Positions 44,285 to 53,201 of a DNA stretch of 64,000 nucleotides are shown here, in pieces. The notes beneath the pieces are model-generated. The model was given only the letters and a program-made list of their open reading frames with translations. It had not been told where the DNA came from and made no database searches. Origin of the DNA: Raoultibacter timonensis (GTDB lineage: Bacteria; Actinomycetota; Coriobacteriia; Coriobacteriales; Eggerthellaceae). A program made the translations under genes and the position numbers. Position 1 is the stretch's first letter, and each line of letters begins with the position of its first letter. The DNA lies in contig NZ_LT964679.1 in the NCBI RefSeq assembly GCF_900240215.1, positions 2,459,446-2,523,445 of the forward strand. Direction: 5' to 3'.

Positions 44285-45682
44285 ATGGCGTCAAAGCAAA
44301 ACCGTTCGGAGCACGCCACTAATTCCTCGCCCGATTCCCGCAGCGAGGAGTCGACCATGGACGGCAGCGACATCGCAGCCGTCATATGCGAAGAAAGCGA
44401 CGGGTTCATCTACGTTTCCGACACATGCACCAACGAGCTTTTGTACCTCAACAAAGCAGCGCGCGATCTGCTCGGCTCCGCAGACAACGATTACCGTGGC
44501 AAGGCGTGCCATCGCGTGCTATACGGCCTCGAGGAGCCGTGTCCGTTCTGCACGAACGACAAGCTTTCTCTCGACGAAACGCACTGCTACCAGCGCTATA
44601 GCGAACGACATGGGCGCTATCTTCTTTGCCGTGATAAGCTCATCGAAGTAGACGGCAAGCCCGTGCGGCTCCAAATAGCCGACGACACCACCCCCGAAGT
44701 CGAGGAGCGCAGCAGTCTCGAAGCGCGCCTGGCCGTCGAAGAAACGCTTGTGCGCTGCGCTCGCACGCTTTCGGGAAACGTTGAGGAAGCATCGGGGATC
44801 GACGAGCTGCTTCGCATCCTCGGGGAATTCTACAATGCCGACCGCGCCTACGTGTTCGAATCGACGCTCAGCGGCATCGCCATGACAAATACCTACGAGT
44901 GGTGTGCAGCCGCAATATCCCCGGAAATAGACAGTCTTCGCAATGTGCCCCTCGATGCATTCGACAGCTGGATACAGCAGTTCGATTCCATCGGCATGGT
45001 TCACCTCATCGACATCGGAAGCACGCTCGACCACGATACGGAAGAATACCGCACGCTCGCACCTCAGGGGATAGACAGCCTGATCGTCGTGCCGCTGTAC
45101 GAGGGGGGCGGCGTGATGAGGGGCATGCTCGGCGTCGACAATCCACGGCGCAACACCGAAGAGGACCGGCTGCTGCGTTCCCTCACGTATTTCGTGCAAA
45201 ACGATCTCGAGAAGCGCCAGATGCTCGAGCGGCTCAACGAGCTCTCGCACGTCGACAGCCTTACGGGAATAGGAAACCGTACCAGCTACCTCGAAAAGCT
45301 CGTCGAGTTCTCCGAGAATCGGCCCGCTGCCTTCGGGGTCGTATTCGTGGATATCAACGACCTCAAAATCGCGAACGACACCCAGGGGCACTCGTTCGGG
45401 GACAGGATCATCCAGCGGGCGGGACAACTCCTCAACGAATCGTTTTCCGGCAGCGTGTTCCGCATCGGCGGCGACGAGTTCGTCGCGTTCGCTATCGATC
45501 TGCCCCGCAACGAGTTCGACCGCCGTATCGAAAGCTTCAAAGAGAGCATTGCCCGGGACAGCATTGTCAACGTATCGGTAGGCGCCGTATGGGACGACGG
45601 CAATTGCGCTCCCCGCGATCTCGTCGCGCAGGCGGATGCACTCATGTACGAAGACAAGAGGAATTACCACTTCAGGCGGTAG
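44285..45682 (+). CDS. Diguanylate cyclase with Cys-PAS and GAF sensors
   Basis: A 465-residue protein making c-di-GMP. An N-terminal PAS-like module (about 30-130) holds Cys75, Cys86 and Cys89 in RGKACHRVLYGLEEPCPFC, the same pattern as in the divergent phosphodiesterase. A GAF domain follows (about 150-300; DRAYVFE, GIDSLIVVPLYEGG), then GGDEF (305-465) with an intact signature GGDEF at 395-399. Its allosteric inhibitory site (R-x-x-D) is not obvious. ATG 44285 follows GGGAG. It would be the synthetic counterpart of the neighbouring EAL protein. Confidence 0.92.
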   Translation: MASKQNRSEHATNSSPDSRSEESTMDGSDIAAVICEESDGFIYVSDTCTNELLYLNKAARDLLGSADNDYRGKACHRVLYGLEEPCPFCTNDKLSLDETHCYQRYSERHGRYLLCRDKLIEVDGKPVRLQIADDTTPEVEERSSLEARLAVEETLVRCARTLSGNVEEASGIDELLRILGEFYNADRAYVFESTLSGIAMTNTYEWCAAAISPEIDSLRNVPLDAFDSWIQQFDSIGMVHLIDIGSTLDHDTEEYRTLAPQGIDSLIVVPLYEGGGVMRGMLGVDNPRRNTEEDRLLRSLTYFVQNDLEKRQMLERLNELSHVDSLTGIGNRTSYLEKLVEFSENRPAAFGVVFVDINDLKIANDTQGHSFGDRIIQRAGQLLNESFSGSVFRIGGDEFVAFAIDLPRNEFDRRIESFKESIARDSIVNVSVGAVWDDGNCAPRDLVAQADALMYEDKRNYHFRR

Positions 45683-45718
45683 CGGCGCAGAGGGCGAAGC
45701 AGCGGAAGCCGCCGACCG

Positions 45719-45781
45719 TGTATCCTCTGTTCCGAAAACAGGGGATACAGCAGTGCACCCGGCCGAAGCGACCGGGTGCAC
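45719..45781. terminator. Two consecutive hairpins between convergent genes
   Basis: The first has 13-bp arms TGTATCCTCTGTT and AACAGGGGATACA (one G-U pair, five-base loop; 45719-45749). The second has arms GTGCACCCGG and CCGGGTGCAC (45753-45781). They lie between the cyclase and the purine permease genes; neither has a T-run. Confidence 0.6.
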
Positions 45782-45811
45782 CCGCATGCGAATGGCAGTA
45801 GAGCGAACCGT

Positions 45812-47125
45812 TTAGGCGAAGATGAACGCCGCCAAGAACGCAAGCGCCGCAACCCACATAAGCGGCTTGACATCCTTCGGCTTGCCCTGAACCACCTTGA
45901 TGATGCAGTAGGAGATGAAACCGAACCCGATGCCGTTGGCGATCGAGTAGGTAAAGGGGATGCCGATGATCGTGACGAACGCGGGAAACGCCGAGGCGAT
46001 ATCCGACCAATCGATCTCGCCGATCTCGGTCATCATGAGATACCCGACAACCACGAGCGCGCCGCAGGTTGCCGAGCCGCTCACCATGCCGATAACGGGA
46101 GCAAGGAACGCGCACACGGCAAACGCGATGCCGATCACGATGTTCGACAAACCGGTACGAGCGCCGGCCGCAGCACCGGAAACCGATTCGACAAACGACG
46201 TGATGGAGCTCGCACCCACGAAGCCGCCCACAGCCGCCGCAGCGGAGTCGACCGTAAGGATGGGCTTGATGTCTTCGACATCGCCTTTTTCGTCAACGAA
46301 TTCGGCGCGGCTGCCAACGGCCACCACGGTGCCCATGGTGTCGAAGAAGTCGCTCATGAGCAAGCTGAACACGAACAGCAGCAAGATGGGCTGCATGAAC
46401 ACTTCCACGATGCCCATAACGCCGTTGGGCGTCATCTGGAACGGTGCCGCGAAAGCAGAGAAGTCCGGTACGAACGTGAAGTCGGTGATCGGGGGCGTCA
46501 CGCCGAGCGGAATGCCCACAACGGTAGCAACGATGATCGAGATGAGCAGGCCCGCTTTGAACTTGAGTGCTGTGAAGATCACCGCGACGATGAGCGAGAC
46601 GACGGCGACGATCGCAGCAGGGCTCGTCAGATCGCCGAGCACGATGAACGTCGATTCGTCAGCAGCGATGAATCCGCCGCCCTTGAGGCCGATAAAGGCG
46701 ATGAACAGACCAATGCCGATGCCAATCGCCCGACGCAGCGAAACGGGGATGGCATCCATGACCGCTTGGCGCAAACCGCAGAGCACCAGAACGAGGATGA
46801 GGATACCCTCGAGGAAAATAACGCCCATCGCCACGCGCCAGTCGATGCCAAGACCCAAGCAGAGCGTGTAGGCCACGATCGCGTTGATTCCCATACCTGA
46901 AGCGAGCGCGATGGGCCGGTTGGCAAACAGGCCCATCGCGACCGTCATGATAGCAGCGCCGAAGCATGTTGCAGTCAAACCGGCGTTGAACGGAATTCCC
47001 GCCGCCTCCATCATTGCCGGATTCACGGCGATGATGTACGACATGGCGAGAAACGTCGTCAAGCCACCGATGATCTCCGTGGAGACCGTGCTACCCCTCT
47101 CGGAAATCTTGAAAAACTTATCCAC
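45812..47125 (-). CDS. NCS2-family purine permease (AzgA-like)
   Basis: A 437-residue transporter with about 13-14 membrane segments. Family motifs are NPAMMEAAGIP, the substrate region GMGINAIVAYTLCLG, DFFDTMGTVVAVGSRAEFVDEKGD and SSITSFVESVSGAAAGARTGLS, all typical of the AzgA branch that imports adenine, guanine or hypoxanthine with protons. The start is a GTG at 47125 with GGTGGG upstream. No purine catabolic genes are next to it. Confidence 0.93.
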   Translation of the reverse strand: MDKFFKISERGSTVSTEIIGGLTTFLAMSYIIAVNPAMMEAAGIPFNAGLTATCFGAAIMTVAMGLFANRPIALASGMGINAIVAYTLCLGLGIDWRVAMGVIFLEGILILVLVLCGLRQAVMDAIPVSLRRAIGIGIGLFIAFIGLKGGGFIAADESTFIVLGDLTSPAAIVAVVSLIVAVIFTALKFKAGLLISIIVATVVGIPLGVTPPITDFTFVPDFSAFAAPFQMTPNGVMGIVEVFMQPILLLFVFSLLMSDFFDTMGTVVAVGSRAEFVDEKGDVEDIKPILTVDSAAAAVGGFVGASSITSFVESVSGAAAGARTGLSNIVIGIAFAVCAFLAPVIGMVSGSATCGALVVVGYLMMTEIGEIDWSDIASAFPAFVTIIGIPFTYSIANGIGFGFISYCIIKVVQGKPKDVKPLMWVAALAFLAAFIFA

Positions 47126-47358
47126 CCAGAATCACCCACCAATCCTTCGTCCCGCCTGCGACAGCGGGAATAAGCCAACAATGCGAAAATGATAGCACCG
47201 AAAGCAAAATTTGGGCCGACAAAGAGGTAAGGGAATGCCTTTTTCTGCCGACCCCCGCATCGGAAAGGCGGCGGCGTGCGATTCCATGTGTTTCTGCAGG
47301 CTACCGCCTCCTTTGCCCATGCAGGCACCACGGGCGGCAGCTCTGCGTGGCGAGAGCC

Positions 47359-48588
47359 TCAGCAGCCCAGCTCGTCGGCGAGCTGCTTCAGGAACAACCC
47401 GACATCGGTTACCACGCCGATCGTCTGCAAGCTGCCCCGATCGGCGAGCTTGGTGACGACCGCGGGGTTGATGTCCACGCACACGGTAGTAACCGAAGCG
47501 GGCAGGAGGTTGCCGGTGGCGATGGAGTGGAGCATGGTAGAAAGCATGATGCACGCACCCGCTTCGCGACACCAGGCGCGCATCGCATCCTGCGCCTCGA
47601 TAACATCGGTGATAACGTCGGGTAAGGGACCGTCGTCGCGGATGGACCCCGCGAGGATATAGGGGGTGCCGGTCTTCACGAGCGTGTACATGAGCCCGCT
47701 TGCGAGCACGCCCTTCTCAACCGCATCGCGAATGCCTCCCGCAGCCCTGATCCGGTTGATGGCGCGCAGATGATGCTCGTGACCGCCGGGGACGGGAACT
47801 CCGCTCTTCATGTCGATGCCGAGCGAGGTGCCGAAAAGAGCAACCTCGATATCGTGCGTCGCAACAGCGTTACCGCCGAACAGGACGCTCACGTACCCCG
47901 CGTTCACCAAACGCGCAAGGTGCTCGGCCGCACCCGTATGGATCACCGCAGGGCCTGCCACGGCAATGGTCTTGCGCCCATCGTCGCGCACCTCCCGAAT
48001 GAGCGATGCCACTTGCTTGATGGTCTGCGCTTTGGGCTTTTCGCTGCTCACCGTTGAATTCATGAACTCGAACGCCGTTTTCTCACGGGGCCGCTCCTGC
48101 GAGATCACGCGGAGCCCCGCCTGGCCGACCACATAGCGGTCGCCCGCACGCACCTGAGAGATCGGCACGCCGCAGGCCGTCTGCGTCACTTCGTCGACGC
48201 GGATACCCAGATCCATTTCGGTGCCCTCGACGTGCACCCAATGTCCGCCGATGCGGATATACGTTTCGAGGTTGGTGGTGGAATAGAAGCCTTCGGGAAA
48301 CACGCCGTCAGCCGGGGCGGGCTCCACGTGGGCGTTCTCAAGGTGGACGGGCACGACACCGTGTTCGTGAATGCTTCTCAATATCTCGTAGAGGTGCTGC
48401 TCGTCGCGCCCGAACACGCGCATCGTCAGCTTGGAGGGATTTTCGTTGCCGCGTCCGATATCGAGCGAAAGCACCTCGAACTCGCCGTCGAGCTCGACGA
48501 TCCCGTTCATGATGCTCGACAGGATGTTAGAATCGATCAGATGCCCTTGGGCGGTCACGTCTTCGTACAGGCGTCGTTGTTCTGGCAT
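47359..48588 (-). CDS. TIGR00300 / LOR-SDH-like protein, possible ornithine cyclodeaminase
   Basis: A 409-residue protein of the TIGR00300 family, also annotated as LOR/SDH bifunctional-enzyme conserved-region proteins. The N-terminal part (about 1-120; GHLIDSNILSSIMNGIVELDGEFEV, then FGRDEQHLYEIL) is the LOR domain, and the C-terminal half (VAGPAVIHTGAAEHLARLV, VLFGGNAVATHDIE) is a Rossmann-like domain. An archaeal member has been reported as a non-canonical ornithine cyclodeaminase making proline from ornithine, and the cyanobacterial arginine dihydrolases carry the same domain. No arginine or proline genes are adjacent. The ATG at 48588 follows GGGAGGG. Confidence 0.8.
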   Translation of the reverse strand: MPEQRRLYEDVTAQGHLIDSNILSSIMNGIVELDGEFEVLSLDIGRGNENPSKLTMRVFGRDEQHLYEILRSIHEHGVVPVHLENAHVEPAPADGVFPEGFYSTTNLETYIRIGGHWVHVEGTEMDLGIRVDEVTQTACGVPISQVRAGDRYVVGQAGLRVISQERPREKTAFEFMNSTVSSEKPKAQTIKQVASLIREVRDDGRKTIAVAGPAVIHTGAAEHLARLVNAGYVSVLFGGNAVATHDIEVALFGTSLGIDMKSGVPVPGGHEHHLRAINRIRAAGGIRDAVEKGVLASGLMYTLVKTGTPYILAGSIRDDGPLPDVITDVIEAQDAMRAWCREAGACIMLSTMLHSIATGNLLPASVTTVCVDINPAVVTKLADRGSLQTIGVVTDVGLFLKQLADELGC

Positions 48589-48624
48589 AGCTCATCCCTC
48601 CCGCAACGGTTGCGAACCGTACAG

Positions 48625-48653
48625 AAAAAGCCAGGTACGAGACCTGGCTTTTA
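48625..48653 (-). terminator. Terminator of the tRNA-Leu transcript
   Basis: An 11-bp perfect stem AAAAGCCAGGT/ACCTGGCTTTT with a five-base loop, followed on the minus strand by a T-run, 9 bases after the tRNA 3-prime end and before the TIGR00300 gene. Confidence 0.85.
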
Positions 48654-48661
48654 TCCTTGAA

Positions 48662-48748
48662 TGGTGCGGGTGAAAGGACTTGAACCTTCACGGGGTTGCC
48701 CCCATACGGACCTGAACCGTACGCGTCTGCCAATTCCGCCACACCCGC
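48662..48748 (-). tRNA. tRNA-Leu (anticodon CAG)
   Basis: An 87-base gene including an encoded CCA end. The acceptor stem is GCGGGTG/CACCCGC, the D-arm GCGGAATTGGCAGACGC has the Leu-type pattern, the anticodon stem TACGG/CCGTA encloses loop TTCAGGT giving CAG, a long variable arm (TGGGGGCAACCCCG) marks it as class II, and the T-loop is GGTTCAAGTCC. It decodes CUG, a common codon in high-GC genomes. Confidence 0.97.
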
Positions 48749-48929
48749 ATGCGCTTTCCGGCCTCAGCCGAAAGCAAGTGAAAATGATACCCCAGTTGAC
48801 CTTCGCTGGCAAGCAGAAACAACGATGCAATTCCGATCGGCCCGTCCTCCGCAAGATTCGAATCGCCGTCAAATTTTCCCTCTCAAGCAGCAAGCCATCG
48901 GAAAACCGCCTGAAACCGCGAAAAACGTC

Positions 48930-50075
48930 TCATGCCCCATCCCGCGTCTCCATGCCCGTCTTCTTTCGCCGCTTCTCCTCGTACATGCTTTCATCGAGCT
49001 GCCTGAGAAAACTATCGGCCCCGTCGCAGTCGAAGGCCGCACACTCGATCGCACCTACACTGAAGTCGATGCTCCCCCACGGCGCAGGATGTTCGTTCGC
49101 CTTGGCCTTGCCCGCCTCCAAGCGGGCGATCACCTCAGACGCCATCGGCCCATCCCCCGCATTCCAAGCAATGATGAACTCGTCTCCGCCGTAGCGCGCC
49201 GAAACGGCCTCCTTCGGTTCGCTTGCGCGGATGATCGCCGATAAGGTCTTCAGCGCCTCGTCGCCGCACGCATGGCCGAACGTGTCGTTGATGCGCTTCA
49301 AATCGTCGAGGTCGATCATAACGCCGCGCAACGTCGCATGCCGCGCGCCTGAAAACCACTTGTCCAGTCGATCCGCGAGAGCACGGCGAGTAGCCAGTCC
49401 GGTCAGTTCATCCGTGTACATCAGATCGCTCTGCGAAACCTGATAGATCATGAGCGCCGATACCGCATATGCGCAGGCAAGCGAGACGCTCCGATCAAAC
49501 AGCTGCACCACTTCGGCGACAAACGGAACCAGCGGGAACAAAGCGAACGGCACAATGATTCCACGCTTAACCCGTTTGCGCTGCGAGAAGAGCACCGCGA
49601 TTACGGCGAGCGCGCTCAGGTAGTTGAGCAGCGTGAACGCCCACATGAGCGCAAATCCCACAACAAAGCTGCCGTCTTGGCCGATAAAAAACATGTCTTT
49701 CGAGGCCAGATTCACCAGCACGATGCCCTCGTTTATCACCAGCACGCACGTGTAGAATGCCCTGAACGCGCGATTGCCGCCTCGCCCGAACAGCGCGCAA
49801 TCGACATAGCGCGCCCACATCCAAACGATTGCGGCATTTACGGCAAAGTACGCGCTTTTCGCCGCGAATGCGACATCCCTCGAAAGACCTTCGGACGACC
49901 CCGAAAAAACAAGATAGAGCATATCGAGCAAGAGAAACGCCATAACGAATACGACCAGTCCGAAGTACAGGCGGCCCGACGTTTTCCTGGTACGCGAAGC
50001 TTTCAGACCTCCCATCGTCACAAGCATGAAGACGATGGAAAGAAGATCGAGCGCTATGCTGCTATCGATATTCAC
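48930..50075 (-). CDS. Membrane diguanylate cyclase
   Basis: A protein of about 381 residues with six or seven N-terminal membrane helices (to about residue 205) and a C-terminal GGDEF domain (about 215-370) with an intact signature in RYGGDEFIIAW and the substrate residues DLDDLKRINDTFGH. It makes c-di-GMP in response to an unknown membrane signal. The start is uncertain: a GTG at 50075 puts the first helix (ALDLLSIVFMLV) near the N-terminus and follows AAGGGGTG at a long spacing; in-frame ATGs at 50111 and 50132 add 12-19 residues and lack an SD. Confidence 0.85.
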   Translation of the reverse strand: MNIDSSIALDLLSIVFMLVTMGGLKASRTRKTSGRLYFGLVVFVMAFLLLDMLYLVFSGSSEGLSRDVAFAAKSAYFAVNAAIVWMWARYVDCALFGRGGNRAFRAFYTCVLVINEGIVLVNLASKDMFFIGQDGSFVVGFALMWAFTLLNYLSALAVIAVLFSQRKRVKRGIIVPFALFPLVPFVAEVVQLFDRSVSLACAYAVSALMIYQVSQSDLMYTDELTGLATRRALADRLDKWFSGARHATLRGVMIDLDDLKRINDTFGHACGDEALKTLSAIIRASEPKEAVSARYGGDEFIIAWNAGDGPMASEVIARLEAGKAKANEHPAPWGSIDFSVGAIECAAFDCDGADSFLRQLDESMYEEKRRKKTGMETRDGA

Positions 50076-50311
50076 GAGCGGCGTTTCACCCCTTGCTACG
50101 CAGGCTCTCATCGCGCGGCAGAACCGTACCATCGGGTTCGCCCAGAAGAAACGCGCGCAGCCGAACTCCGAGAAGCCGCAAGCGAACGCGCGTCCTTCCG
50201 AATTCTACACCCGTGCCGCATTGAATATGTCTTAACCGGTCATCTTTACGGTAAACGCAAAGGCTTTCGCACCCGACAATGCAGCGAGCACGCCGAACGC
50301 CCGAGCAATCA

Positions 50312-50344
50312 AAGCAGTCCCGATCGCATCGGTCGGGACTGCTT
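50312..50344 (-). terminator. Terminator of the surface protein gene
   Basis: A 12-bp perfect stem AAGCAGTCCCGA/TCGGGACTGCTT with a nine-base loop, five bases after the stop on the minus strand; the following bases are only weakly T-rich. Confidence 0.7.
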
Positions 50345-50348
50345 GCGG

Positions 50349-53201
50349 CTACCTGTTCATGCGACCTGCCCTTTTGGAGTTCGCTGCAAGGGCGAGGGCA
50401 ACGCCGCCCGCACCAAGCAGCACGGCACCTGCAACGATCGGCAGAACAGGGCTGTCCCCCGTACGCGCCAGGGTCTTGCCGGTCGACGCGGGCTTCGCAT
50501 CCACCGGTTTCGGATCGATCGGCTTCGGGTCTTCGGGATCGGGATCCTCCGGCCCCGGAGGCACGGGCACATCGTTTTCGATCCACTTGGCATGCAGCGT
50601 CATATCGCCCATGACCGCTTCGGCAAAGCTCCATTTCGTCGTCAACGCCTGATCGGTATACCAGCCTTCGAGCGTGTACCCCTCGAGCTCCGGCTTTTCG
50701 GCTCCGGTCGGCTCGGCGGCTACCGAACCACGCGCGACCGTCTGGTCGGCTGGCTTCGGCGCACCCCCGTTCGGCTCGAACCGCACGAGGTACTTCACCG
50801 TATCCTGGGGCTTGATGTCGCCGAGCAAAACCACGTTGTGCGCCGAACCCTGCGGGCCGAGCACCACCTTCTCGCCCGTTTCAGGCGCGGTCCTCGCAGC
50901 GGTCAGCGAAAGGCCGGTTTCGGCATTGCCCGTCCCCGACGTCGTGTACACGCCGCTCTCGTTCGATGCCAGCAGTACGGCGGGATGGTCGGCTGTCCAC
51001 GAATAATGCGCAGGGCTCGCCATGTGCCACGCCCCGGCATAGGGGTTGAAGGCATCGGCCTCGTTGTCGGCTATCGCTTCGCTCACCGGAACAACGTAGC
51101 GCTCGGTCACCGTGCCGCCGTCGGCCTTGATCTCGTTTTTACCCGCCTTGTAGTTCGAGATCACGATGGCTGCAACATCGTTTGCTTCCGGCTCGTAGGG
51201 GTCGGTCAGACGGGCGGTTCCCGTAACGCTCGCGGCCGATGTGGCTGCGAGAGAGCCCGCCAGCGCAATGCCCGCGATATCGCCTTCCGCATTCACGCGA
51301 GAACCGTCGTGCGCAAAGATGCGCGTATTGCCCCAGTCCCACTCGTCGTCGCCGTCTTCGTCGCCGACATCGTAAGGATCGTAGGGAATTTCGGGCTGCG
51401 TGTAGTTTATGCCGAGCCACCCATAATAGGTGCCCAGGGCGTCGACCGTCGTATTGGAGAGATCGATCTGCCCCTCGCTGCTGCGAATGGCGGCAGACGG
51501 GTAGGTCACCGGGGTCGCCAGCGGCGCAACAAGACCCTCGAGGGCGTCACCCGAGGCGACCGCTTCGATATCGGTGTCGGAGATCAGGAATCGCTCTCCT
51601 TCGGTTTCCAAACCAACCTCGGTCCCATGTGCGATAATCGTCGAGTTATCGATGGTCACCGTCGGTATTTCAGGCTCGGGTTCGGGTTCGGCTTCATCGC
51701 GCAAATCGATGCTTGCGGTGGCCATCGTTGGAATTATCTGCCTATTGCACGAAATCAGCAGGCCGACCGCCTCTTTCGAAACGATACTGGACGATATTTT
51801 CGTATCGGCGATGCGAGCGCCCCGCAATATGCCGCCGATCCAACCGTACTCTTCAGGATCGCCCGCCGCAACGGTAATCGACGTGTGCTCCTTGCCTGCG
51901 CCGAATATCTCCGTCGATTCGGTAACTTCCAGACCCGTTCCGATAGAGCTCACTGAAATGGTCCCCCTGCTCGGAGCGTCCTCGGCACCGATCTGGAGAG
52001 TGGCGAGGGCAATGCCGCTATACCCGGCAGTCACTTCAACCGATGCTTCCGTGCCGAGGACCATATCGTAAAGGGAAGCACCGCTCCCGTTCGGAACATC
52101 GATGTTCACGCTCCCACCGTCGACGGTAAGCTTGCTGCTGTATCCGCCGATACCGCTCATATTCGAGCTGTCCGAAGCCACCAGAGAAAGGGAGCCGTTC
52201 TCGATCAGAAGATCGGCATTGTTCAAAGAAAGGAGATTGCCCCATCCTTCGCCTTCCATATTCGCGATCGAAAGGCTGCCGCCGTTCGCAATACGAGACT
52301 GGGGGACAACGGGCTCGTCGTAATCGAGCCCGTATCCCGAATCGACGCTCACAACCGGATCGACGTTGACCGAACCCTGCTTAACCGCCACGTCGATCGA
52401 TCCGCCATCGATCACCAAAGCCCCGTAGCACCCAACGGCGTACCAGCGATGATCGTCACCCGAAAACGACCATTGGGATCTCAGCGTTCCGTATACGGTC
52501 AGGTTCATGCATTCCACCACGTCGCCGAAGGCAACCGATGCGCCCGCCGCAACGACGAGGTTGAACCCGGCAGGCTCCCATCCCATGTTGGGCCACTCCA
52601 TCAAAATTGCGCTCGCAAGCGAGCCCGTACCCTTGAGGGTCACGGTTCCCGCCGAATCGGAAGCCATTGCAAGGACGGTCGATGCGTCGTACGAACCCGA
52701 CCCCGTAACCGCTCCCGTCAGCTCGTACGTTCCGTCGTCTTTGAGCTCGAGCATCGTATCCCCCGAAGCATCGATCGAAATAACGGCATCGGGCTGCTCG
52801 CGAAGATCGGCAGCCTGCGAGGAATCGTCGGTCTTTTCACCTTGGGTCGAAAGGGAGTCGGCGGGCATCGCATCGCTCGCCTCCGGCAGCATGGTACCGC
52901 CGTCGGACTCGGTGCCAGCCCCCGCACCGCTTTCGCCGTTCGGTGCTCCGGTATCGCTCTGCGCGCCCTCGCCGGACGCCCCGCCCTCAGCATCTGCTCC
53001 GCTTTCGCTACCGTTCGGCTCGCCTGCCTGCGGCGCCACATCGGAGCCGTCACCTGATTCGGCCTGAGCACCTTCGGCTCGCTGCCCTCGTGCGGAATCA
53101 GCAATTCCCTCCGCAGCGGCAGCCAGAGGCAAAGCCGCCACGAGAAGCAACGCCAGCAATGCCGCCACCAGGGCATTCGATATGCCTCTCATCGTTCGCA
53201 T
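50349..53201 (-). CDS. Large cell-wall-anchored surface protein (LAxTG)
   Basis: A 950-residue exported protein. A signal peptide (1-30; ALVAALLALLLVAALPLAAAAEG) leads into a low-complexity Gly/Ala/Ser/Glu region (about 30-130), then long beta-rich sequence with many short degenerate repeats (GGSLSIAN, NGSLSLVAS, DGGSVNIDV) of a right-handed beta-helix or carbohydrate-binding type. An InlB B-repeat (FEPNGGAPKPADQTV to MTLHAKW, about 800-865) and a Pro/Asp spacer follow. The C-terminus has LARTG (911-915), a hydrophobic helix and a basic tail, a sortase signal. The start at 53201 follows AAAGGA. It is probably an adhesin or glycan-binding protein; its ligand is unknown. The upstream 150 bases are very AT-rich. 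Confidence 0.88.
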   Translation of the reverse strand: MRTMRGISNALVAALLALLLVAALPLAAAAEGIADSARGQRAEGAQAESGDGSDVAPQAGEPNGSESGADAEGGASGEGAQSDTGAPNGESGAGAGTESDGGTMLPEASDAMPADSLSTQGEKTDDSSQAADLREQPDAVISIDASGDTMLELKDDGTYELTGAVTGSGSYDASTVLAMASDSAGTVTLKGTGSLASAILMEWPNMGWEPAGFNLVVAAGASVAFGDVVECMNLTVYGTLRSQWSFSGDDHRWYAVGCYGALVIDGGSIDVAVKQGSVNVDPVVSVDSGYGLDYDEPVVPQSRIANGGSLSIANMEGEGWGNLLSLNNADLLIENGSLSLVASDSSNMSGIGGYSSKLTVDGGSVNIDVPNGSGASLYDMVLGTEASVEVTAGYSGIALATLQIGAEDAPSRGTISVSSIGTGLEVTESTEIFGAGKEHTSITVAAGDPEEYGWIGGILRGARIADTKISSSIVSKEAVGLLISCNRQIIPTMATASIDLRDEAEPEPEPEIPTVTIDNSTIIAHGTEVGLETEGERFLISDTDIEAVASGDALEGLVAPLATPVTYPSAAIRSSEGQIDLSNTTVDALGTYYGWLGINYTQPEIPYDPYDVGDEDGDDEWDWGNTRIFAHDGSRVNAEGDIAGIALAGSLAATSAASVTGTARLTDPYEPEANDVAAIVISNYKAGKNEIKADGGTVTERYVVPVSEAIADNEADAFNPYAGAWHMASPAHYSWTADHPAVLLASNESGVYTTSGTGNAETGLSLTAARTAPETGEKVVLGPQGSAHNVVLLGDIKPQDTVKYLVRFEPNGGAPKPADQTVARGSVAAEPTGAEKPELEGYTLEGWYTDQALTTKWSFAEAVMGDMTLHAKWIENDVPVPPGPEDPDPEDPKPIDPKPVDAKPASTGKTLARTGDSPVLPIVAGAVLLGAGGVALALAANSKRAGRMNR

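Noticed and set aside
49677-51956. A 759-codon plus-strand frame
   Set aside because: Antisense to the surface protein and the membrane cyclase; Arg-rich, no start site with SD and no family signal.
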